Of a stretch of DNA of 18,859 bases, positions 6,867-14,597 are shown one piece after another (the first letter of the stretch is position 1; each line of letters starts with the position of its first letter). The notes under the pieces are model-generated. The model worked only from the letters and a program-made list of their open reading frames with translations, was not told where the DNA came from and made no database searches. This stretch comes from Bacteroidales bacterium UBA2295 (GTDB lineage: Bacteria; Bacteroidota; Bacteroidia; Bacteroidales; Tenuifilaceae): assembly GCA_002345825.1 (NCBI GenBank), contig DDWD01000116.1, positions 1 to 18,859 on the forward strand, read 5' to 3'. The position numbers and the translations under genes were made by a program.

Positions 6867-8417
6867 TTACATTGGAATGTAAAGCGGTCCGTCGGGGCCA
6901 AGTGGAAGCCCAATTAGCATCCAAATAATAAGGAGGATAATCCACCCTAGGGTAAGCATAACCGTGTAGGGTATCATTGTGGAGATAATGGTTCCAATGC
7001 CATACTTCTCGTCGTACTTTTGCGCAAAGGTTACAATTAGCGCAAAGTAGCTCATCATGGGGGTGATTAGGTTTGTTACCGAATCGCCAATACGGAATGC
7101 TGCCTGTGTTAAGCCAGGGTGGTAGGGCGGATCAATTAGCATCAGCATAGGAATGAAAACTGGTGCCATAATGGCCCATTTGGCCGATGCGCTACCCATA
7201 AACATATTGATAAATGCCGATAATAGAATAAACGCAATGATTAGAGTAATCCCTGTAAGGCCAATCGATTGCAGCGTATGTGCTCCCTTAATGGCAAATA
7301 TTATCCCAAGGTTACTGTAGTTGAAAAAGTACACGAATTGGGCGGCAAAGAATACCAGCACAATGTATCCACCCATGCCACTCATCGATTTTCCCAGGTA
7401 CTTGGCAACATCCTTATCGCTTTTTATGGAACCAACTATTAACCCGTAAACTAAGCCAGGGATAAAGAACATTAGCAAGATAGCAATGATGATGCCGTTG
7501 AAAAAGGGTGAGTGAAGAACCGATTTGGTTTCGGGATCTCTAAAAATTCCATTCTCGGGGATAACCGTTAATGCCAATAACGCTATTGTTATTAGCAGGG
7601 AAAATCCAGCCCACCTAAGGGCTTTTTTCTCTTTGGGTTTTAGCTGCTCAATGGGAAGTTTTTCTGCTGTACCCTCGTATTTTCCTAGTCGGGGTTCAAC
7701 AATCCGTTCGGTTACCCAGGTGCCCACAATAACAACCAGAAAGCTAGAAACAAACATGAAGTAGTAGTTCACGGCTGGATTTACCGTAATGTTGGGCATT
7801 ATCATTTGGGCTGCCGACTGTGAAATACCTGCAAGAACCGGATCGATAGAGCCGATGAAAAAATTTGCTCCAAATCCACCGCTTACGCCGGCAAATGCGG
7901 CAGCTAAACCTGCCATAGGATGCCGCCCTAGGGCGTGAAAAATCATTGCACCAAGCGGAATAAGGATTACGTAACCGGCTTCGGAAGCCAAGTGCGATAG
8001 GATACCTGCCAGAACAATGGCTCCAGTAATTAGCTTTGGAGGGGCGCTCAGTACAAGCGATCTGATCATTGTGGTAAACAGTCCAGACCCCTCGGCCACT
8101 CCAATACCTATCATTACAACAAGCACGTAGCCCAGTGGGGGGAATTTCAGGAAGTTCTCAATTAGATTAGTGTACATCCATCTTATACCATCGGCGCTCA
8201 AAAGATTTCTGGCCTCAATCACGCTACCATCAACAGGATGCGTTGCTTGTGCCCCTAAAGTATGACCAAGCCAAGAGAGAATTACAACTATAACCGCCAG
8301 TAATAAGAATAGTGTTGCCGGATGGGGTAGCTTATTACCAATTATTTCTACATAGTCTAACGATCGAACAAATAGCTTAGATGCTTTCGCGCGAATCTTT
8401 CCTACAAATCCTTTCAT
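6867..8417 (-). CDS. AbgT-family transporter
   Basis: A 516-aa inner-membrane protein of the AbgT family (p-aminobenzoyl-glutamate transporter; includes E. coli AbgT, MtrF and YdaH). Family blocks visible in order: NKLPHPATLFLLLAVIVVI (28-46), PPLGYVLVVMIGIGVAEGSG (93-112), SHLASEAGYVILIPLGA (141-157), and FGANFFIGSIDPVLAGISQ in the first reentrant region. Near the C-terminus there are FINMFMGSASAKWAIMAPVF and RIGDSVTNLITPMMSYFALI. The length fits. Members either import p-aminobenzoyl-glutamate, a folate breakdown product, or export sulfonamide-like drugs, and sequence alone does not decide. It is 39 bases downstream of an exported C69 dipeptidase and ends at a strong terminator. A hydrolase-transporter pair handling dipeptide-like compounds is an inference. 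Confidence 0.93.
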   Translation of the reverse strand: MKGFVGKIRAKASKLFVRSLDYVEIIGNKLPHPATLFLLLAVIVVILSWLGHTLGAQATHPVDGSVIEARNLLSADGIRWMYTNLIENFLKFPPLGYVLVVMIGIGVAEGSGLFTTMIRSLVLSAPPKLITGAIVLAGILSHLASEAGYVILIPLGAMIFHALGRHPMAGLAAAFAGVSGGFGANFFIGSIDPVLAGISQSAAQMIMPNITVNPAVNYYFMFVSSFLVVIVGTWVTERIVEPRLGKYEGTAEKLPIEQLKPKEKKALRWAGFSLLITIALLALTVIPENGIFRDPETKSVLHSPFFNGIIIAILLMFFIPGLVYGLIVGSIKSDKDVAKYLGKSMSGMGGYIVLVFFAAQFVYFFNYSNLGIIFAIKGAHTLQSIGLTGITLIIAFILLSAFINMFMGSASAKWAIMAPVFIPMLMLIDPPYHPGLTQAAFRIGDSVTNLITPMMSYFALIVTFAQKYDEKYGIGTIISTMIPYTVMLTLGWIILLIIWMLIGLPLGPDGPLYIPM

Positions 8418-8456
8418 CTCAAGTTATTTTATGTTTGTATTATGGCTATGGAGTTG

Positions 8457-10187
8457 CTATTGACCTGGCTGCAAAAATTTGTCTCCAGTCTCTTCAATAA
8501 TCGTTTCTTTCCAGCTATCGGGATAGTTAGGGTGCTTTGGATTTAGGGGGAATCCCCACTCGTTGCGTAGGAATTGTCCATCTTTTTCTTGCTTTACATT
8601 GCCATCTAGGTATTTAACTAGCATGAAGTTGCCTAAGTCGCGCCAATCGTTCACGGTGTTTATGGCCGTGTTGTGCGAGAACTCTTTTAGAAATTGTGTG
8701 GCAAGCTTGGGATCTTGCTCGTAAAGCATCAGTGCTGCTTTGTCTATTGCAGGTATAAATGCATCGAACTTATCGCGCAGCTCGTTCTGCTTTTTGCGGA
8801 TATCAACAATGGCTCTGTTGTAGAAAAGATAGGTGAAGTGCGATACCCTCTGGAATACCCAGAAGGCAGCCGACTCGCTGTAATCCAGAATATCGCCATT
8901 GCCCTCGGCGTGGGTATAGGGCACGGTTTCCATACCAATATAGAATGGTACGTGTACTGAGAGGTTAGCATCATCGAGGCCATACCAGAAAATGCCGCCA
9001 ATGGGGTTGGGCATATCCTTACGTAGCTGGGCAACCCATGAAAAGGCGGTTTGCTGGGTGGCTGTGGTGCGTTCATGGAAATACTTCTTGCCCTGATGTT
9101 CCCAGGTCATTGGGCGCCAACGGTATGGTAAGCCCTGTGGGCCAGCGCCAACATCTTTGCTCATATCGAGCTCGGTTCCCTGCAAATGGTTTGCTTTAAA
9201 TTCCATTAAATCGCGGGGTGTAAGCTTTTTGTTGGGTTTTATCCAAAGCGGCATGCGCGGTCCTTGGGCTTTTCCGGTGGCGTAATCCCAGTACTGCTGC
9301 ATATCGTCGTTTGCCTGATTAAACATAGCCCAAACGCGAAGCTCGCAAAAACGGGCTGCGCCAAAATCGAGAGGTGCATAAGTGTCGGAAAAGCTAAAAT
9401 CGGTACCATCGCCATTGTAATATCCTTTTGTGCGGGCAAAATCTACCACGTCGTGCGAGTAAACCACCTCAACCGATGGGTCGAAAATCTTATCCAAATT
9501 TACTGAACTGATAGATTTTACTCCATCTTCCTTTGGGAAAGTGGTTATACGTGCGTGGTTGGCATGGGCGCTGATGTAGCCATCGGGAACGCGCATGGCC
9601 ACCCAAACGGCTCCCTTGTTGGTGTTGTAAGTTTTTTTTGAACGGCGCTCGGTTTTCATATCCATCCCCTTGCCAATAATCTCGAGTATCCAAACCTCGT
9701 TGGGATCGGCAATGGAGTATGATTGCCCAGAGCTGTAGTAACCGTGCTCCTCAACCAGTTCAACCATGGCCTTAATGGCTTCGCGGGCGGTTTTGCCTCT
9801 TTCCAAACCAAGGAACATAATGCTTCCCCAGTCTATAATTCCGGTTGTGTCAACCAGCTCGCTGCGGCCACCAAATGTGCTCTCGCCAATGGCCACTTGG
9901 TGTTCGTTCATAAAGCCAATTACCTGATAGGTTTCGCGTGGGTAGGGAATTTGTCCAAGCGGACGGTTCGAGCTACGGTCGTAAATGGTTTGCATTGCCC
10001 CCTCGGGCCAAATGGCACGTGGGCGATAGTAAAGCTGCCCAAAGCGAACGTGCGAGTCGCCAGCATACGAAATCATGTTGGAACCATCGGCCGATGCTCC
10101 ACGAGTAACCAAGTAGCTTGTGCAAGCACTGCTATCAATTGCTGCAATTAAAAGCAGTGCGAAAAGGGAAATAATCGATTTTCTCAT
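8457..10187 (-). CDS. Exported C69-family dipeptidase
   Basis: A 576-aa peptidase of MEROPS family C69 (PepD-like, N-terminal-nucleophile fold). A hydrophobic signal sequence (1-21) is followed by CTSYLVTRGASADGS, so Cys22 would become the N-terminal catalytic nucleophile after cleavage. The sequence before it (SSAC) is a poor lipobox, so signal peptidase or self-processing is likelier than lipidation. Further family blocks are MISYAGDSHVRFG, MNEHQVAIGESTFGGR (about 93-108), GQSYSIADPNEVWILEIIG (about 154-172) and WVAMRVPDGYISAHANHARI. Members cleave dipeptides of broad specificity. It is the first gene of an operon with the AbgT transporter 39 bases downstream, suggesting that periplasmic cleavage and uptake are coupled. 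A -7 box lies upstream. Length is normal for Bacteroidetes members. Confidence 0.92.
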   Translation of the reverse strand: MRKSIISLFALLLIAAIDSSACTSYLVTRGASADGSNMISYAGDSHVRFGQLYYRPRAIWPEGAMQTIYDRSSNRPLGQIPYPRETYQVIGFMNEHQVAIGESTFGGRSELVDTTGIIDWGSIMFLGLERGKTAREAIKAMVELVEEHGYYSSGQSYSIADPNEVWILEIIGKGMDMKTERRSKKTYNTNKGAVWVAMRVPDGYISAHANHARITTFPKEDGVKSISSVNLDKIFDPSVEVVYSHDVVDFARTKGYYNGDGTDFSFSDTYAPLDFGAARFCELRVWAMFNQANDDMQQYWDYATGKAQGPRMPLWIKPNKKLTPRDLMEFKANHLQGTELDMSKDVGAGPQGLPYRWRPMTWEHQGKKYFHERTTATQQTAFSWVAQLRKDMPNPIGGIFWYGLDDANLSVHVPFYIGMETVPYTHAEGNGDILDYSESAAFWVFQRVSHFTYLFYNRAIVDIRKKQNELRDKFDAFIPAIDKAALMLYEQDPKLATQFLKEFSHNTAINTVNDWRDLGNFMLVKYLDGNVKQEKDGQFLRNEWGFPLNPKHPNYPDSWKETIIEETGDKFLQPGQ

Positions 10188-10221
10188 AATATATTTGATT
10201 TTGATTTTTTATTGGAATTTG

Positions 10222-10229
10222 CAAATATA
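10222..10229 (-). promoter_or_regulatory. Candidate -7 box for the dipeptidase-AbgT operon
   Basis: TATATTTG on the minus strand matches TAnnTTTG exactly and lies 34 bases before the ATG at 10187. The upstream region has TTGA about 27 bases away, too far for a good -33 element, so support is the -7 box alone in an AT-rich region. Confidence 0.4.
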
Positions 10230-10270
10230 TTATAATTGTTGAAATAGGTATTTTGTTCAATTGAGCTTTA

Positions 10271-10350
10271 TAACATATGTTAATATGTAGCATATTACGA
10301 ATATGAATACCCAAGGCAAGATTTTCAAAGAAAATATGCACAAAATTTTG
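10271..10350. repeat. Cluster of palindromes in the divergent intergenic region
   Basis: Four symmetric elements lie in this stretch: TAACATATGTTA (10271-10282, perfect palindrome), TAATATG-TAG-CATATTA (10281-10297, 7-bp arms, overlapping the first by two bases), ATTTTC-AAA-GAAAAT (10321-10335) and CAAAATTTTG (10341-10350, perfect palindrome). They sit between the dipeptidase operon and the eleven-gene plus-strand cluster, where regulator-binding sites would be expected. The AT-richness makes some of this likely by chance. Confidence 0.4.
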
Positions 10351-10401
10351 GTTTATTTGTTGTTACGATATTAACCCCACAAGTAAAAATGTGTTTTAAT
10401 T

Positions 10402-10968
10402 ATGCTTACTAATGCATTGGAACTATCTGCAAGTCAACAAGGAGAACTGTTGGGTGTGTTGAAAACCCGATTCGAGATGAATTCGCATCGCCACAAAGGT
10501 ATTGAGTGGGATTCTGTTTATGAGCGATTAAATAGGGCAAGTGGAAAACTAAGGTCGCTTTGGAATATGGAGCAAACAGGCGGAGAGCCAGATGTTATTG
10601 GGTTTGATGAAAGCACTGGTGAGTACTTGTTTTGCGACTGTTCTGCAGAGAGTCCTTTGGGGCGCAGAAGCATTTGTTACGACCATAAAGGGCAAGTATC
10701 GAGAAAAGCAAACCAACCAAAAGCTAATGCTGTTGATTTGGCCAACGAGATGGGAGTTGAGTTACTAACTGAAAGCCAGTATAAAGATTTGCAAAAGTTG
10801 GAGGAATTCGACCTAAAAACATCGAGTTGGATAAAAACACCAGAAAGAATTAGAAACCTGGGTGGTGCATTGTTCTGCGACCGAAGATACAATCAGGTAT
10901 TTGTATATCACAATGGAGCCCAATCTTACTACTCAGCCAGAGGTTTTAGGGCGATGCTAAGAGTGTAA
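10402..10968 (+). CDS. DUF4256 family protein
   Basis: A 188-aa soluble protein that I recognise as DUF4256, a small bacterial family of unknown function. Characteristic blocks are RFEMNSHRHKGIEWDSV (23-39), MEQTGGEPDVIGFDESTGEY (56-75), FCDCSAESPLGRRSICYD (77-94), LKTSSWIKTPERIRNLGGAL (138-157) and FCDRRYNQVFVYHNGAQSYY (158-177). It covers the family almost end to end and looks intact. The invariant cysteines and the histidine near residue 170 could form an active or metal site, but I know of no demonstrated reaction. It is the first gene of the plus-strand cluster and is followed after 60 bases by the DUF6265-YCII fusion. The start ATG has an AT-rich upstream region without a clear Shine-Dalgarno. 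Confidence 0.85.
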   Translation: MLTNALELSASQQGELLGVLKTRFEMNSHRHKGIEWDSVYERLNRASGKLRSLWNMEQTGGEPDVIGFDESTGEYLFCDCSAESPLGRRSICYDHKGQVSRKANQPKANAVDLANEMGVELLTESQYKDLQKLEEFDLKTSSWIKTPERIRNLGGALFCDRRYNQVFVYHNGAQSYYSARGFRAMLRV

Positions 10969-11028
10969 CAAAATTGTTCTAACTTTATCCACGTAATAAA
11001 TCATAACCTACATCAAAACGAAAATATT

Positions 11029-11886
11029 ATGCGTAATCTATTCATAATTATATTTATAGCAATATCCTACACAGGTTTTGCTCAGCATGAAATGCCCCGT
11101 TTTTTGCAAGGTACCTGGCAAATAGAGGGACAGGATGTATTTGAACACTGGGACCTGATTGCCGATAATAAGTTCAAAGGCTTTTCATATAGCAGTGGTT
11201 CTACAGGGATTTCGGTTATTGAACATCTTGTGATTGAGAAGGATAACTCTGGCATTTCGTTAACAGCCACAGTGAACAGCAATGGTAGTTGGGATAATGT
11301 TAATTTTAAGCTGGTTGAAAGTAGTACGCAATACCGTTTTGAAAATCTAGAGCACGATTTTCCCCGGCAAATTATTTACAATTTGGTTGATGATAACAAA
11401 ATCAACATCATGCTAACCGATGGCAAGGAGAAAGTAATTGCATACAGTATGCACAAACTTAGGATCCCAGAAGACCTATCCGACTCAATAGCCAATCCAA
11501 ATTATGACCCAGCGCTAGCAGCAAGGCTTGGTGCCGACGATTACGGTATGAAAAGCTACGTATTTGCAATTCTTACAACTGGGGCTAATAAGAGTAGCGA
11601 CCAAAAGCAGATCAGTAAGAGTTTTAGGGGGCATCTCGATAATATTAGCCGGTTGGCTAGCGAGGGTAAGCTGGTTGTTGCCGGTCCGCTTGGCAAAAAC
11701 GATATGGGATATCGTGGTATTTACATCTTTGATGTTAAAACCATAGAGGAAGCTGAACAGCTGGTGCAATCCGATCCTGCATTAACCCAAGGATTTCTTG
11801 ACGTTGAACTCTTTCAGTGGTACGGCTCGGCAGCATTACCCTTATACCTTGAGCCATCGGAAAAGATATGGAAGTTAAAACCCTAA
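11029..11886 (+). CDS. Exported DUF6265-YCII fusion protein
   Basis: A 285-aa protein in three parts. Residues 1-19 are a signal peptide ending FAQ. Residues about 23-145 resemble DUF6265, a lipocalin-like beta-barrel domain, with FLQGTWQ (25-31), EHWDL (39-43) and the signature FENLEHDFPRQIIY (104-117). Residues about 176-268 are a YCII-related domain, YVFAILTTG then FRGHLDNISRLASEGKLVVA (199-218), with His202 and Asp249 (SDP) at the positions of the conserved His-Asp pair of this family. YCII domains are dimeric alpha-beta barrels, some with dehalogenase- or dehydratase-like activity; most are cytosolic. An exported copy joined to DUF6265 is unusual. A periplasmic, small-molecule-binding or detoxifying role is an inference. 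It is 15 bases upstream of the DUF2200 gene. Confidence 0.78.
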   Translation: MRNLFIIIFIAISYTGFAQHEMPRFLQGTWQIEGQDVFEHWDLIADNKFKGFSYSSGSTGISVIEHLVIEKDNSGISLTATVNSNGSWDNVNFKLVESSTQYRFENLEHDFPRQIIYNLVDDNKINIMLTDGKEKVIAYSMHKLRIPEDLSDSIANPNYDPALAARLGADDYGMKSYVFAILTTGANKSSDQKQISKSFRGHLDNISRLASEGKLVVAGPLGKNDMGYRGIYIFDVKTIEEAEQLVQSDPALTQGFLDVELFQWYGSAALPLYLEPSEKIWKLKP

Positions 11887-11901
11887 AGTTTAGGAGTTAA
11901 A

Positions 11902-12252
11902 ATGGATAATTCAAAGATTTTTAAAATGCCTTTTGCTAAGGTTTACCCTATGTACATTCAGAAAGCCCAGAAGAAGGGGCGCACCAAAGCAGAGGTAGAT
12001 GAGATTATATTCTGGCTAACTGGGTATGATGAAAACTCATTCCAAAATCAGCTCGACAAAGAAACCGATTTTGAAAATTTCTTTGCCCAAGCACCACAGA
12101 TTAATCCTAATGTATCAAAAATTACGGGTGTAGTTTGCGGCATTAGGGTCGAGAATATTGAGGACAAGCTAATGCAGCAGATTCGCTATCTCGATAAGCT
12201 AGTTGACGAATTGGCTAAAGGCAAAACTATGGAGAAGATTTTGAGAAAGTAA
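11902..12252 (+). CDS. DUF2200 family protein
   Basis: A 116-aa soluble protein matching DUF2200 over its full length. It starts NSKIFKMPFAKVYPMYIQKA (3-22), followed by KKGRTKAEVDEIIFWLTGYD (24-43), FFAQAPQINPN (64-74), ITGVVCGIRVE and IRYLDKLVDELAKGKTMEKI near the C-terminus. The family is widespread in bacteria and has no assigned reaction. Secondary structure looks mostly helical. The sequence GGAG eight bases before the ATG (11893-11896) is a rare good Shine-Dalgarno in this window and fixes the start. Only 4 bases separate its stop from the next gene, so translation is probably coupled. Confidence 0.88.
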   Translation: MDNSKIFKMPFAKVYPMYIQKAQKKGRTKAEVDEIIFWLTGYDENSFQNQLDKETDFENFFAQAPQINPNVSKITGVVCGIRVENIEDKLMQQIRYLDKLVDELAKGKTMEKILRK

Positions 12253-12256
12253 GATT

Positions 12257-12817
12257 ATGAAAGTAAAATTCTTTTCTAATCAAGATGAATTTAGACTGTG
12301 GTTAGCAAAACACTGCGATAAAGAAACTGAATTATTGGTCGGTTTTTATAAAGTGAAAAGCGGAAAACCATCAATGAGCTGGTCGCAATCTGTTGATCAG
12401 GCTTTGTGTTTTGGTTGGATTGACAGCGTTAGAAGATCAATTGATGATGACAGCTACTGCATTCGATTTACCCCAAGAAAGAAGTCGAGCAATTGGAGTG
12501 CTGTTAATTTAAAAAAAATGGAAGAGTTGATAAAGGCTGGCTTGATGACAGAAAAAGGATTGCAAGCATTTAACAGCAGAAAGGATAGTAAATCGAAAAG
12601 CTACAGCTATGAAAGCCTTCAGAAACTCTCAACCAAATACGAAAGTTTATTTAAAGCAAACAAAACTGCTTGGGGTTTCTTTACCCAACAAGCACCATCC
12701 TACCAAAAAATGATTTTTCGTTGGATTATGAGTGCAAAGCAGGAAAAGACACAGCTTACACGACTCGAAAAGGTTATTAATGAGAGCGAGCAGTTATGCA
12801 GAATTAAATCGTTGTAG
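12257..12817 (+). CDS. OmdA/YdeI-family protein (YdeI/OmpD-associated type)
   Basis: A 186-aa protein of the YdeI/OmpD-associated (OmdA) superfamily. The diagnostic blocks are SWSQSVDQALCFGWIDSVRR (41-60), CIRFTPRKKSSNWSAVNLKK (68-87) and a C-terminal helical region with an AKQEKTQLTRLEKVI motif that these proteins share. Homologues are often labelled bacteriocin-protection proteins because of genetic data on resistance to antimicrobial peptides, but the biochemistry is unknown. It is cytosolic, with no signal peptide. The start lies 4 bases after the DUF2200 stop, and the DUF1801 gene follows after 18 bases. A second, differently built YdeI-type protein ends the same cluster at 16866. Confidence 0.87.
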   Translation: MKVKFFSNQDEFRLWLAKHCDKETELLVGFYKVKSGKPSMSWSQSVDQALCFGWIDSVRRSIDDDSYCIRFTPRKKSSNWSAVNLKKMEELIKAGLMTEKGLQAFNSRKDSKSKSYSYESLQKLSTKYESLFKANKTAWGFFTQQAPSYQKMIFRWIMSAKQEKTQLTRLEKVINESEQLCRIKSL

Positions 12818-12835
12818 AAACAAAACCAATAAATT

Positions 12836-13258
12836 ATGGCAGAGTTAAAAACAAAACAAACCGATGCCGATGTAATAGAGTTTATCAACTCATTTGCCGA
12901 TACCGAGCAAAAGCGTCAGGATAGTTTTGAACTACTAAAGTTAATGCAAGAGTCCACTGGTTATGAGCCCAAAATGTGGGGATCATCCATAATTGGGTTT
13001 GGTAGTTACCACTACAAATCGGAGAGGAGTAGGCAGGAGGGCGATTGGTTTATGGTAGGATTTTCGCCACGTAAAGCGGCCATTTCGCTTTATGTTTACA
13101 CGGGTATGCCCGAACACGAGTATCTGCTAAAAGGTTTAGGCAAATTCAAAATGGGTAAGGCCTGCATATACGTTAAGAAACTATCGGATATTAACTTGGA
13201 TGCACTAAAAAGGATTATGGGTGAGACCATTAAGTTTATGCAATCGAAATATCAGTAA
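12836..13258 (+). CDS. DUF1801 domain protein
   Basis: A 140-aa soluble protein with a DUF1801 (YdhG-like) domain covering most of its length. Visible family blocks are YEPKMWGSSIIGFGSYHYKS (43-62), the core strand pair WFMVGFSPRKAAISLY (71-86), and LGKFKMGKACIYVKKLSDI (about 100-118). The family is related in fold to frataxin-like and YdeI N-terminal domains. Its molecular function is unknown, although members are frequently found beside SRPBCC, VOC and YdeI genes, as here. A short lysine-rich N-terminal helix precedes the domain. The start ATG lies 18 bases after the OmdA gene and 23 bases separate its stop from the next start, consistent with one transcript. There is no signal peptide. Confidence 0.88.
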   Translation: MAELKTKQTDADVIEFINSFADTEQKRQDSFELLKLMQESTGYEPKMWGSSIIGFGSYHYKSERSRQEGDWFMVGFSPRKAAISLYVYTGMPEHEYLLKGLGKFKMGKACIYVKKLSDINLDALKRIMGETIKFMQSKYQ

Positions 13259-13281
13259 ACGTTAATGATATAATTTTGGTT

Positions 13282-14130
13282 ATGATTGCGACTAACATAA
13301 AAATTAAAGCCTCTGCTTCAAAAGTGTGGCAGGCTTTAACCGATAAGAGCCAAATGAAGGAGTGGTATTTCGTTATTCCCGATTTTGAGTTAATGGTGGG
13401 CGCAACATTTAATTTCTATGAGCCTGGTGGAGAGAATCTTTTTCATCATCGCTGTCAGATTAAAGAAATTGTTCCTAACAGAAAGTTTGCCCATACATGG
13501 ACACATCCCAGCCATAGCAAAGGCGAAAGTGTTGTAACGTGGCTGTTAAGCGAAACAAACAGCATAACGGAGGTAACTCTACAGCACGAGGGAATTGAAA
13601 ACTTTACCGGTGCGGGCCCTGAATTTGCACCAGAGAATTACCAAATGGGTTGGGAGGGATTATTGTCAACTCTTAAGAACTACATCTATGGAATTCGTAA
13701 GCAAACCTACCAAGTTGAGATAAATGCATCTCCCGATGTTGTATGGAATGTGCTTTTAAACGATGATACATACCGTAAGTGGACTGACGTTTTTTGCGAA
13801 GGTTCATACTACAAGGGTGAGTTGAAACCCGGTGGACGGGTTCATTTTTTAACACCAAATGGCGATGGAATGTATTCAAAAATAGTTCTTTATACACTTT
13901 ATACAAACATCCTTTTTCAACATATTGGCGAGGTAGTAAACTTTGGAGAACAACCAATTGACGAGGCTGCTGAGAAATGGACTGGAGCTTTTGAAAGCTA
14001 CACCTTGAAGAGCAATGGCAAAACAACCACTCTTGTTGCAGAGGTTGATTTAACCCCTGAACACGTTGATTCTTTCAACAAAGGTTTCCCAAAGGGACTG
14101 GAGAAAATCAAGTTATTATCCGAAAAATAA
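13282..14130 (+). CDS. Tandem SRPBCC (AHSA1/START-like) protein
   Basis: Counting from the ATG at 13282 gives 282 aa. An in-frame TTG two codons upstream (13276) is a poorer start. The protein holds two copies of the SRPBCC ligand-binding fold. The first (about 1-133) begins IKIKASASKVWQALTDKSQM and ends with the AHSA1-like GWEGLLSTLKNYI. The second (about 138-280) begins YQVEINASPDVVWNVLLNDD and ends FPKGLEKIKLLSE. Each has the opening strand, the VW helix and the closing long helix of the fold. The AHSA1-type first copy resembles activator-of-Hsp90-like proteins used broadly for binding small hydrophobic ligands. Ligand unknown. Tandem copies could form a composite cavity or an internal dimer. 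It is 11 bases ahead of the PhnB-like gene. Confidence 0.85.
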   Translation: MIATNIKIKASASKVWQALTDKSQMKEWYFVIPDFELMVGATFNFYEPGGENLFHHRCQIKEIVPNRKFAHTWTHPSHSKGESVVTWLLSETNSITEVTLQHEGIENFTGAGPEFAPENYQMGWEGLLSTLKNYIYGIRKQTYQVEINASPDVVWNVLLNDDTYRKWTDVFCEGSYYKGELKPGGRVHFLTPNGDGMYSKIVLYTLYTNILFQHIGEVVNFGEQPIDEAAEKWTGAFESYTLKSNGKTTTLVAEVDLTPEHVDSFNKGFPKGLEKIKLLSEK

Positions 14131-14141
14131 ACACATTCAAA

Positions 14142-14573
14142 ATGAATACAATTTCCATATATCTGAATTTTAATGGCAACTGCGAGGATGCTTTTAACTT
14201 CTACAAGTCCATTTTTGGTGGTGAGTTTAGCTACTTTAGTCGTTTTGGCTCAGTACCTGAAGGAGATCGTTATAAAGTATCCGATGCATACAAAAACAGA
14301 GTAATGCACGTTGCTTTACCCCTCGGAAATTCAGTGTTAATGGGCAGTGACTGCCATGAGGATCAGGTCGATTCCTTTATTCTGGGGAATAACTTTTCAG
14401 TATCCATTACTGCTGATAGCAAAGAGGAGGTTGATAGAATATTTAAAGGCTTATCGTATGGTGGAGTTGTGACTATGGCTGTGAACTCTACCTTTTGGGG
14501 CGACTATATTGGGATGTTAACCGATAGGTTTGGTGTACACTGGATGGCTAGCTTCCCCGAGCAGCAGCAATAA
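14142..14573 (+). CDS. VOC-superfamily protein, PhnB/YjdN-like
   Basis: A 143-aa protein of the vicinal oxygen chelate (glyoxalase/bleomycin-resistance/dioxygenase) superfamily, PhnB-like branch. It opens with IYLNFNGNCEDAFNFYKSIF (6-25), the beta-alpha start of the module. It then has RVMHVALPLGNSVLMGSD (53-70) and the family closing block FWGDYIGMLTDRFGVHWM (118-135). PhnB-like proteins were named after a gene in the phn operon, but their substrate is not known. Other VOC members use a metal to rearrange or sequester small toxic molecules. His56 lies where some members have a metal ligand; a full ligand set is not evident. The spacing is 11 bases from the SRPBCC gene and 24 bases to the alkyltransferase gene. 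Confidence 0.88.
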   Translation: MNTISIYLNFNGNCEDAFNFYKSIFGGEFSYFSRFGSVPEGDRYKVSDAYKNRVMHVALPLGNSVLMGSDCHEDQVDSFILGNNFSVSITADSKEEVDRIFKGLSYGGVVTMAVNSTFWGDYIGMLTDRFGVHWMASFPEQQQ

Positions 14574-14597
14574 ATTTTTTATTCTGATTTTTGGTCT

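Noticed and set aside
9723..10151. 142-codon plus-strand open frame opposite the dipeptidase
   Set aside because: It is antisense to a strongly supported C69 coding region and resembles no protein family that I know.
10356..10391. Promoter for the plus-strand cluster (TTTG at 10356 with TAAAAATG at 10384)
   Set aside because: Spacing of 24 bases is too long and the -7 match is poor.
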